Source of the DNA: SCN-69-37 sp044507065
GTDB taxonomy: Bacteria > Acidobacteriota > Vicinamibacteria > Vicinamibacterales > SCN-69-37
Length of the DNA stretch: 64,000 nt
Direction: 5' to 3'
Assembly (NCBI GenBank): GCA_044507065.1
Contig: JBIQJY010000003.1
Span: 48,700 to 112,699 of the forward strand
A program made the translations under genes and the position numbers. The notes beneath the pieces were generated by a model, which searched no databases, had not been told where the DNA came from, and saw only the letters and a program-made list of their open reading frames with translations. This document shows, piece by piece, positions 40,902 through 48,504 of this stretch (position 1 is its first letter; every line of letters starts with the position of its first letter).

Positions 40902-43667
40902 TCATGCGCCGACCGACGAGAGAAAATCATGCAGGGACCGGGTGAACTCCCGGGAGACCGATTCGAGGCGCTCGATGTGCTGCCGGGCCGCATCCATCTG
41001 GCGTCCCGTGGCAAGGCGTTCGATGGCATCGGCCGACGCCACCAGGCGGTGAGCCCCGAGTGTGCCGGCCGACCCGCGCAGCGCGTGCGCTTCGGCGGCC
41101 AGACGATCGGCGTCGCCGGCTTCACCCGCTTCCCGAATCTTGGCCAGCTGGCCCGGAAACACTTCGAGGAACAGCTGGCTGATATCGCGCAGCAGCTCGA
41201 AGTCGCCGCTGCACCGGCTCAGCACGGCATCGACGTCGAACGTGCCGCGCTCGACCACGCCCCGGGCGGGCCCGGCACTCTGCTCGACCGCCTCGAACAA
41301 CTGCAGGCGGTCGACGGGCTTCGACAGGTAGCCGTCCATGCCGGCCTGCAGGCAGCGCTCGCGGTCGCCCATCAATGCATGCGCCGTCATGGCGACGATG
41401 CGCACGTGACCACCGGTCTCCGCTTCGTGCGCGCGAATCGCCGCGGTCGCCTCGAGACCGCCCATCTCCGGCATCTGAATGTCCATCAGCACCACGTCGA
41501 ACGACTCGCGCTGGCACGCCTCGACCGCCGCGCGTCCGTTGTCGACCACGGTGACGTGATGCCCACGCATGGTCAGCAGCTGGCTCGCCACGCGCTGGTT
41601 CACCGCGTTGTCTTCGGCGAGCAGCACGCGCGCACGACGCATGGGCGCGTGCACGTTCGGCGGGGTCACCGGCTGCGTGGCATCCGGCGCGGCACCGCGC
41701 GACGCCAGCGCGCGCAGGATGGCCTCGCGCAGGTCCGCGTTGCGGATCGGCTTGACGAGGTAGGCGGCAATCCCGAGATCGCGGCAGCGCGTGACGTCGC
41801 CGTATTCGCCCGATGACGTGAGCATCATGACGGTGGCGCCCGAGAGAGGCGGCCGTTCGGCCACCGCCCGTGCCACGGCAAATCCATCCATTCCCGGCAT
41901 GTTCGCGTCGAGCAGTACCAGGTCGTAGGATCGGCCCTCGCATGCAGCCGCCTCCATGGCGTCCAGCGCGGCGGGCCCGCTGTCGACCGCGTGCGGACGC
42001 ATCTGCCACCGCGTCAGCATCTCCACGAAGATCCGGCGATTCGCCGGATTATCGTCGACGATGAGCACCGGAATCTGCGGCAGTTCCGCCCGCGGAGCCA
42101 CCGCCACCGCCGAGATGTCGTCGCTCGTGCTCACCCGCACCGTCGCATGGAACGTGCTGCCCTCGTTGACCGCGCTCTCGACCCAGATGCGGCCGCCCAT
42201 CAGGGCCGCGAGCGTTGCCGAGATCGACAGCCCGAGGCCCGTCCCGCCGAATCGGCGCGTCGTCGATCCGTCGCCCTGCGTGAACGATTCGAAGATGGCC
42301 GCCTGCTTGTCGGGGGCGATGCCGATACCGGTATCGGAGATGGCAAACCGCAGCATCACGCCGTCCTCGGACGTCGCTTCCTGATCGACGTTCACGAGCA
42401 CGTGGCCCGCCTGGGTGAACTTGATGGCGTTGCCGATCAGGTTGCTGAGAATCTGCCGGATGCGGCCCGGGTCGCCGACCACGAACTCGGGCAGATCCGG
42501 GGCGATGTGGCAGATGAGTTCGATTCCCTTGCGATCGGCCGTCACGCCGAACGGACGCACGATCTGTCCCATCAGCTCGTGCACCGAAAACGTCACGGCC
42601 TCGAGCTCGAGCTTGCCCGATTCGACCTTCGACAGGTCGAGGATGTCGTTGAGAATCGCCAACAGGCTTTCGGCCGACGTCTTCGCGGTCTCGAGGTAGT
42701 CGCGCTGCTCGACCGTGAGCTTCGTATCGAGGGCCAGATCGGTCATGCCGATGATGCCGTTCATCGGCGTGCGGATCTCGTGGCTCATGTTGGCGAGGAA
42801 CTCGCTTTTCGCACGGCTCGCCGCCATGGCGCGGTCGCGCGCCTCGACGAGTGCCTGGTTGGCCTGGATCAGCTCCGCGGTGCGGGCCTCGACAGTGGCC
42901 TCGAGGGCCTCCTGCTGGCGCAACAGCTGGGAGTCGCGCGCCTGGATCTGCGACAGCATCTCGTTGAAGCTGTCGACCAGCTCGCCCGTCTCGTCATCAT
43001 CCTGCCGTACCGCACGAACGTCGTACCGGCGATCGCGCGTCACCTCGCGCGCCACGGCGCTGAGGCGCAGGAGCGGGGCTGAAATGAGCCCCTGGAGCGC
43101 CAGCGAGAGCACAAGCGCCAGGACCAGGCCGCCAAGCAGCATCAGGCCGGCCACCCGCAGATCGCGCTGCCAGACCTGCTGCAGCGACGTGAGGTCCGTC
43201 CGGATGTGGACCGTGGCAATCTGCGCGTCTTCGACGTAAACGGGGCTCGTCACATCCAGCGCGTCGGCGGTGAACGCATGCGCCGGCGCACTCGTGGTCG
43301 GGATCCGCGGAACGAACGAGGTCGCTGGAATCTCGTCAGGGGTGGAGCGATCGAAGTGCGCGAGTATCCTGGAGTCGGGAAGCAGGATGGCGGCCTCGAC
43401 GACGTGGCGATCCGCCGAGACACCCTTCAGCACGTCCTGCGCGCGCGGCGCGTCCACGAAGCTCACCGCAGCCGTGCTGTTCGTGCCAATCACCCCGGCG
43501 AGCAGCGTCGTGCTGTCGACCAGGTTCGTTCGGGCGTTCGACAGGTCGTACCACAGCAGGCCGCCCGAGGCCGCCGCGACCAGAGCGCCACTGATGACGC
43601 AGTTGATCGTGACGAGCTTGCGGGCGAGCGAGAGGTTCCGAAACCATCGCGGGACGCCACTGTTCAC
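40902..43667 (-). CDS. BarA-like hybrid histidine kinase with two receivers and HPt
   Basis: 921 residues. Membrane segments about 17-41 and 172-192 enclose a periplasmic CHASE8-like sensor (family mark NARTNLVDSTTLLAGVIG). Then HAMP, coiled coil 245-290, HisKA with H296 in NMSHEIRTPMNG, HATPase (GTGLGLSIS), receiver 1 (DANMPGM), receiver 2 (MDIQMPEMGG) and a C-terminal HPt domain (AEAHALRGSAGTLGA). This makes a full internal phosphorelay. Start is GTG 43667. It forms a set with the YfiR-like and TonB-receptor genes. No separate DNA-binding output regulator is adjacent. Confidence 0.92.
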   Translation of the reverse strand: MNSGVPRWFRNLSLARKLVTINCVISGALVAAASGGLLWYDLSNARTNLVDSTTLLAGVIGTNSTAAVSFVDAPRAQDVLKGVSADRHVVEAAILLPDSRILAHFDRSTPDEIPATSFVPRIPTTSAPAHAFTADALDVTSPVYVEDAQIATVHIRTDLTSLQQVWQRDLRVAGLMLLGGLVLALVLSLALQGLISAPLLRLSAVAREVTRDRRYDVRAVRQDDDETGELVDSFNEMLSQIQARDSQLLRQQEALEATVEARTAELIQANQALVEARDRAMAASRAKSEFLANMSHEIRTPMNGIIGMTDLALDTKLTVEQRDYLETAKTSAESLLAILNDILDLSKVESGKLELEAVTFSVHELMGQIVRPFGVTADRKGIELICHIAPDLPEFVVGDPGRIRQILSNLIGNAIKFTQAGHVLVNVDQEATSEDGVMLRFAISDTGIGIAPDKQAAIFESFTQGDGSTTRRFGGTGLGLSISATLAALMGGRIWVESAVNEGSTFHATVRVSTSDDISAVAVAPRAELPQIPVLIVDDNPANRRIFVEMLTRWQMRPHAVDSGPAALDAMEAAACEGRSYDLVLLDANMPGMDGFAVARAVAERPPLSGATVMMLTSSGEYGDVTRCRDLGIAAYLVKPIRNADLREAILRALASRGAAPDATQPVTPPNVHAPMRRARVLLAEDNAVNQRVASQLLTMRGHHVTVVDNGRAAVEACQRESFDVVLMDIQMPEMGGLEATAAIRAHEAETGGHVRIVAMTAHALMGDRERCLQAGMDGYLSKPVDRLQLFEAVEQSAGPARGVVERGTFDVDAVLSRCSGDFELLRDISQLFLEVFPGQLAKIREAGEAGDADRLAAEAHALRGSAGTLGAHRLVASADAIERLATGRQMDAARQHIERLESVSREFTRSLHDFLSSVGA

Positions 43668-43888
43668 AAGGCGACTTTCTTCATGAGAGCGATCGTGTCC
43701 TTCATGCCTGTGCCGTCACCTCCGGCCACCAAGCGGAAGCCCGGTCTCGTCAGTCACGCCAAAGTCGTGCCAGCGGTGGTCCCAGACGAAGCGACCCCGC
43801 CCGGCGACAGCTTGGTAAACCACACGCCGAAATCCGCCGAGGTTGCGGCGCGGATTACAAAACCGTAATCAAGGCCCGTTCCAGCGCA
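43668..43888. other. Intergenic region, hybrid kinase / selO
   Basis: 221 bases between two genes on the minus strand. No gene or confident promoter was seen. A short plus-strand stretch (43806-43870) with GGTAAACC and GAAA resembles fragments of a GEMM riboswitch but lacks the conserved downstream core; see rejected items. Confidence 0.3.
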
Positions 43889-45413
43889 TCAGGTGCCGCA
43901 GAACGTCCTGTACGCCGGCGTGCTGCCGGGCNNNNNNNNNNNNNNNNNNNNNNNNNNNNNNNNNNNNNNNNNNNNNNNNNNNNNNNNNNNNNNNNNNNNN
44001 NNNNNNNNNNNNNNNNNNNNNNNNNNNNNNNGGCGCCCGCGCGTAGTCATACGGGGCGCGAAGCGCGCCAAGAAGCCGCTCGAGCGGAGCCAGGTCGTCC
44101 TGTTCCGCCGCGGTGAGGGCCTCCTCCACCTTGTGATTGCGCGCGATGACGACCGGGTTGCTGCGCCGCATCAGCTCCACCACGTCGTCATGGCCCTGCG
44201 GCTGGCGCGCGAGCCGAGCCAGCCATCGCGCGTGCCACTCGGCAAATGCGGCGTCGGACCGCGCCATCGCCTCGGCCTCGCCCGGCGAGGCGAGCTGCCG
44301 GAATGTCTCCGAGTAGTCGGCGCGCCGTTCCTGCATCCACGCCAGCAGTGCGTCGGCCAGGCGCGCATCGTCGGCCTCGACAGTCAGCAGTCCAAGCTTG
44401 GCCCGCATGCCGAGCAGCCAGTGGTCCTGGAACCGGCCGGCAAATCGCGCGACCGCCTCGGTCGCAATGTCGATGGCGTTCGCGCGATTGTCGGCAAGCA
44501 GCGGCAGCAGCGTCTCGGCCAGCCGCGCCAGGTTCCACTGGGCGATGCCCGGCTGATTGCCGTACGCGTAGCGCCCATCGGCGTCGATCGAGCTGAACAC
44601 GGTCTCGGGGTCGTAGGTGTCCATGAACGCGCAAGGCCCGTAGTCGATCGTCTCGCCCGAGATGGCCATGTTGTCCGTGTTCATCACGCCGTGGACGAAG
44701 CCGACGAGCTGCCACTGCGCGATGAGTGACGCCTGACGCTCGGCTATCGCGTCGAACAGATCGCGCCACGCCTCCTCGCCGACCGCAGCGGCGTAGTGCC
44801 GACCGCGCGCGTAGTCGGCGAGCGCACGCACGGCGTCGGGACCTCCCTCGGCCGCCGCCCACTCGAACGTGCCAACGCGAAGGTGGCTGGCTGCCACTCG
44901 CGTCAGCACGGCGCCCGACAGCACGCGCTCGCGATAGACCGGCTCGCCCGTGGCGACCACGGCGAGGCTGCGCGTCGTGGGAATACCGAGCGCGTGCATG
45001 GCCTCGCTGATCACGTACTCCCGCAGCATCGGCCCAATCGCGGCCCGGCCGTCGCCACGTCGCGAGTAGCGGGTCCGGCCCGCCCCCTTCAACTGCACGT
45101 CGAGGCGCCGCCCGTCGGGCGTGATCTGCTCGCCAAGGAGGATGGCGCGGCCATCCCCGAGAGTCGTGAAGTATCCGAACTGATGACCCGCGTATGCCTG
45201 CGCGATCGGATGCGCGCCGGGCGGCAGCACGTTGCCCGCCAGTACGGCGGCGCCTTCCGGCGTGTCGAGTGCCGCGGCATCGAGCCCCATCGCCTCGGCC
45301 AGCCCGGTATTGAACACGAGCATGCGGGGGCTGGCCACCGGCGCGGGTTCCGCCCGGGCGTGGAACAGGGCTGGCAGGCCCGCATAGGTGTGTTCGAGAC
45401 GCCATCCCTGCAT
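43889..45413 (-). CDS. selO: SelO/YdiU protein adenylyltransferase (interrupted by N gap)
   Basis: Pseudokinase-fold AMPylator that modifies proteins on Ser/Thr/Tyr. Marks: AGHQFGYFTTLGDGRA, QLKGAGRTRYSRRGDG, GEPVYRERVLSGAVLTR and the catalytic HGVMNTDNMAISG with IDYGPCAFMD. The true C-terminus is the conserved YRTFCGT ending at 43889, but it lies in a different frame from the rest because 100 N separate them. A gap length divisible by three restores one frame. The literal frame through the N would end at 43869 without this ending. A few residues to a few dozen are missing. ATG 45413 opens the usual WRLEHTYAGLP N-terminus. Confidence 0.88.
43932..44031. other. Scaffold gap (100 N) inside selO
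   Basis: Unlike the other two gaps, its flanks are not duplicated, so some sequence is really missing. The selO frame on both sides requires the true length to be a multiple of three. Confidence 0.95.
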
Positions 45414-45548
45414 CCAGCCATCATAGCGGCCGGGCGCACCGTGGGCGGGGCCCCGTTGCTCACATTCGGTAATCCCCGCGCCACCCCCAGCGTATTGGGT
45501 CGCGAACGTGTCCGGCTGGTCTGGCAATCGACTTGCACAACAGACGGC

Positions 45549-46082
45549 ATGACCAAGACCTTTCTCATGCCACTCTGCCTTGCATCCGCGCTCGTCATCG
45601 GCTGTTCGTCGTCCGAGGCGCCGGATGTCGTCGATAACGTGCAGGAAGCGCTCGAGGCGCGTGGGTTGGACGATGTCTCGGTGACACAGGATCGATCGGC
45701 CGGCGTCGTCACGCTCAGCGGCAACGTTGCTTCGGAAAGCGAAAAGACCGCCGCTGCGGCCGCCGCGCAGGGAGCTGCTGCCGGTCAGGTCGTCGCCAAC
45801 GAAATCGTCGTCACGCCGCCCGGGCGCGAGGACACCGCCGAGGACATCAACGCGGCGCTCGATGACGGCATCGAGAACAATATCGACGCACTGATGATTC
45901 GCCTCGGCGAGCCCGACGACGTCGACTACTCGGTGGACGCCGCCGTCGTGACGCTGACCGGATCGGTGGCCTCGCAGGCCGCGCGCGCGGATATCGAGAA
46001 GTCGGTCGCCGCGGTGCCGAACGTGAAGCAGGTCGTCAACGAACTGCAGGTCGAGAACCAGCGGGCGACGACAACGCGCTAG
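45549..46082 (+). CDS. BON-domain lipoprotein
   Basis: 177 residues. Lipobox ALVIGC near residue 19. Two BON (OsmY-like) domains: the first at about 28-90 (VVTLSGNVASESEKTAAA), the second about 110-170 (VVTLTGSVASQAARADIEKSVAAVPNV). Very acidic between them. BON proteins bind membranes or envelope components and are often stress-induced. ATG 45549 is the first codon with a signal peptide. It runs divergently from selO and converges on the Smr gene. Confidence 0.85.
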   Translation: MTKTFLMPLCLASALVIGCSSSEAPDVVDNVQEALEARGLDDVSVTQDRSAGVVTLSGNVASESEKTAAAAAAQGAAAGQVVANEIVVTPPGREDTAEDINAALDDGIENNIDALMIRLGEPDDVDYSVDAAVVTLTGSVASQAARADIEKSVAAVPNVKQVVNELQVENQRATTTR

Positions 46083-46118
46083 CTGGCGTCCGGATGTCCG
46101 GCGTGCGGCTCGTGGTTC

Positions 46119-46583
46119 CTACAAATCCACGATCGTCACGCCGGCATTCGATGGGTCGAGCCTTACGGCACGTACCGGCGGCAGCGAGCGCAGTTGTTTG
46201 TGCACCGCTGACTTGATGCGGCCGCCGCCGCGGCCGTGGATGATGCGCAACTGAAGGCGGCCGTCGAGCAGCGCATCGTTCATCGCTTCTTCCACGCGCA
46301 CCAGGGCGTCGGCAACCGTCAGTCCGTGCAGGTCCACCTCGGCTGGTGTCCGGCGCGGCTCCTGCAGGCCCTCGTCCATGCCATCGCCGCGAGGCGTTGC
46401 CAGCGGTGCGGGACGACGGCCGCGTGACGCCTTGCGGGCCGGCGCAATCGGCTTGACCGTCGCGAGATCGACAACCACCTTCCGCCCCGCAACCTCGACC
46501 AGGATCGACCGCCCCCTATCTTCGAGCACGACGCCCTTGCCGAGCGGCGTCTGGACGGGATCGCCTGCCGCGGGCCGCGTCAT
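46119..46583 (-). CDS. Smr-domain protein
   Basis: 154 residues. The N-terminal part (about 1-45) resembles the KOW-like stretch preceding Smr in MutS2 (GDPVQTPLGKGVVLE). The Smr domain is at about 85-154 with VDLHGLTVADAL and IIHGRGGGRIKSAVHKQL (the HGRGxG motif). Smr domains bind or cleave nucleic acid. ATG 46583 overlaps the rhamnose mutarotase stop (ATGA), so it is translated with a sugar gene, an odd pairing. No MutS2 ATPase part is present. Confidence 0.85.
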   Translation of the reverse strand: MTRPAAGDPVQTPLGKGVVLEDRGRSILVEVAGRKVVVDLATVKPIAPARKASRGRRPAPLATPRGDGMDEGLQEPRRTPAEVDLHGLTVADALVRVEEAMNDALLDGRLQLRIIHGRGGGRIKSAVHKQLRSLPPVRAVRLDPSNAGVTIVDL

Positions 46584-46906
46584 CGCTCCTCCCGCTTCCA
46601 GTGGAACACCTCGCGCAGATCGCGCGAGACGGGGCTGGCATCGGGATTCGAGGGCATGATGTCGCGCATGAACCGCCACCAGCGCCGGCACACGTCGGTA
46701 TCGGCAATTGCCGCCCACCGCGCCTCGTCCTCCACCTCGACGTAGCCGAACAGGTCGCCGGTGTCCGCATCGAGAAAGATCGAGTAGGTGGACACGCCAT
46801 GCACGGCAAAGGTGTCTTCGAGCTCGCGCCAGATCGGCTGGTGCCGCCGTTCGTACTCGGCGCGCTGCCCGGGATCGACGGCCATCCGGAATGCCTTGCG
46901 GATCAT
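46580..46906 (-). CDS. rhaM: L-rhamnose mutarotase
   Basis: 108 residues, matching the family length. Typical blocks: IRKAFRMAVDPGQRAEYERRHQPIW, ELEDTFAVHGVSTYSIFLD, LFGYVEVEDEARW and WWRFMRDIMPSNPD. Interconverts alpha and beta anomers of L-rhamnose before isomerisation. Divergent from the main rhamnose operon, sharing a 122-base regulatory region that contains a perfect inverted repeat, which supports co-regulation. Followed by the Smr gene with a four-base overlap. Confidence 0.92.
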   Translation of the reverse strand: MIRKAFRMAVDPGQRAEYERRHQPIWRELEDTFAVHGVSTYSIFLDADTGDLFGYVEVEDEARWAAIADTDVCRRWWRFMRDIMPSNPDASPVSRDLREVFHWKREER

Positions 46907-46939
46907 CTGGCGTGAGGGCTCCAGTGTGGTGTGTGTTGC

Positions 46940-46957
46940 GGACGCGATTATGCGTCC
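46940..46957. promoter_or_regulatory. Perfect inverted repeat in the rhaM/rhaB divergent region
   Basis: GGACGC-GATTAT-GCGTCC, an 18-base dyad with 6-bp arms. It is centred between the divergent rhaM and rhaB genes, 33 bases from the rhaM start. On the minus strand its centre contains CATAAT, a fair -10 box, so a bound protein could block that promoter. A rhamnose-responsive regulator is the obvious candidate, but no regulator gene is adjacent. Confidence 0.45.
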
Positions 46958-47028
46958 AGTGAGGCCGACGCCGCTACGGCCCGTTGAACACGCGGGGCGG
47001 ACGGTCTATCGTGGCACGGTCTTCCTTC

Positions 47029-48504
47029 ATGTCGCGTTTTCTTGCCCTCGACCTCGGCGCCGAGAGCGGCCGCGCGCTGGTCGGCCGTCTCACTGCCGAT
47101 CGCTTGACGCTCGAGCCCGTCCATCGTTTCGCCAACGTGCCGGTCGATGTCGGCGCGACGCTGCGCTGGGATGTCGACGATCTGTGGCTCCAGGTGCGTT
47201 CCGCGCTCGCGCGGATTGACGCGCCGCTGGCCGCGATCGGCGTCGACACCTGGGGCTGCGATTACGGCCTGCTCGACGAGCGCGGCGACCTGATCGAGCT
47301 GCCGTATCACTACCGCGACCACCGGACCGACGGCGTGATGGACGAGGTCACCGCGCAGCTTGGCCCACGCCGCGTCTACGAAACGACGGGCGTACAGTTC
47401 CTGCCCTTCAACTCGCTGTTCCAGCTTGCCGCTGCGGCGCGCGAACGGCCCTCGTCGCTCGACCGGGCGGCCCACTTTCTCACGATGCCGGACCTGCTGA
47501 ACCACCGGCTCACCGGCCGCATCGCGTGCGAGTACACCAACGCCACGACGACGCAGTGCGTCGATGCGCGCTCGCGCAGCTGGGCGCTTGCGCTGCTGGC
47601 GGACCTCGGCCTGCCGACGCACATCTTCGGCCCGATCGTCGAACCGGGCACGGTCCTCGGGCCGCTCAGGCCCTCGGCCGGCGGCCCGGCCGGTGTCCCG
47701 GTCGTCGCACCCGCATGCCACGACACCGGATCGGCGGTGGCCGCGGTGGACGCCACCGGCGGAACGGCCTTCCTCAGCTCGGGGACCTGGTCGCTGCTCG
47801 GCGTCGAGGTGCCCGGTCCGGTCATTACCGACCGGGGTGCGGATCGGAACCTGACCAATGAAGGCGGCGTCTGCGGCACGACCCGCCTGCTCCGGAACAT
47901 CGGCGGCCTGTGGCTGCTGCAGTCCTGCCGCCGCGACTGGGCTGCCGATCGGCGCGAGGTCTCCTACGACGCGCTCGCATCGGCTGCGGCCGGGGCTCAG
48001 GCCTTCGGCGCCGTGGTGGATCCCGACGATCCCTCGTTCCTCAACCCGCCGCGCATGACGACGGCCATCGTGGAGTACTGTCGGCGAACCGGCCAGGAAC
48101 CGCCGGCAACCCCCGCGGCGTTTGCCAGGACCATCTTCGAGAGTCTTGCCCTTGCCTACCGGCTGGTCATCGAGTGGCTCGAGGAAGTATCGGGCAGGAC
48201 GATTCGGACGATCCGCGTCATCGGCGGCGGCGCGCAGAATGCGCTGCTCAACCAGTTGACGGCCGACGCCACGGGACGCGACGTGCTGGCCGGCCCGACG
48301 GAGGCCACCGCGCTCGGCAACATCGCGATGCAGATGCTGGCCACGGGCCACGTCACGTCGCTGGCCTCGGCGCGTGACATCATCGATCGCTCGTTCCCCG
48401 CCCGGCGTTTTGCCCCGGTCGACAGCGACCGATGGGAGCGTCACTACCGCGTGTTTCGCGACGTGCGCGGGCGGGCGGGCCTGCATGGAGATCATCGTGC
48501 CTGA
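47029..48504 (+). CDS. rhaB: L-rhamnulokinase
   Basis: 491 residues of the FGGY kinase family. Marks: FLALDLGAESGRALVG (phosphate 1), IGVDTWGCDYGLLD with the catalytic Asp, ACHDTGSAVAAV, FLSSGTWSLLGVE (phosphate 2, typical of RhaB) and IRVIGGGAQNALLNQL (adenosine). Phosphorylates L-rhamnulose at C1. ATG 47029 is preferred to 46984, which would add a non-conserved extension. The 3' end overlaps the aldolase-dehydrogenase gene by 20 bases. Confidence 0.93.
   Translation: MSRFLALDLGAESGRALVGRLTADRLTLEPVHRFANVPVDVGATLRWDVDDLWLQVRSALARIDAPLAAIGVDTWGCDYGLLDERGDLIELPYHYRDHRTDGVMDEVTAQLGPRRVYETTGVQFLPFNSLFQLAAAARERPSSLDRAAHFLTMPDLLNHRLTGRIACEYTNATTTQCVDARSRSWALALLADLGLPTHIFGPIVEPGTVLGPLRPSAGGPAGVPVVAPACHDTGSAVAAVDATGGTAFLSSGTWSLLGVEVPGPVITDRGADRNLTNEGGVCGTTRLLRNIGGLWLLQSCRRDWAADRREVSYDALASAAAGAQAFGAVVDPDDPSFLNPPRMTTAIVEYCRRTGQEPPATPAAFARTIFESLALAYRLVIEWLEEVSGRTIRTIRVIGGGAQNALLNQLTADATGRDVLAGPTEATALGNIAMQMLATGHVTSLASARDIIDRSFPARRFAPVDSDRWERHYRVFRDVRGRAGLHGDHRA

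Noticed and set aside
43806..43870. Stretch with GGTAAACC and GAAA resembling the start of a c-di-GMP-I (GEMM) riboswitch on the plus strand
   Set aside because: The conserved GACGCAAAGCC-type second half is absent and no plus-strand gene follows; likely chance.
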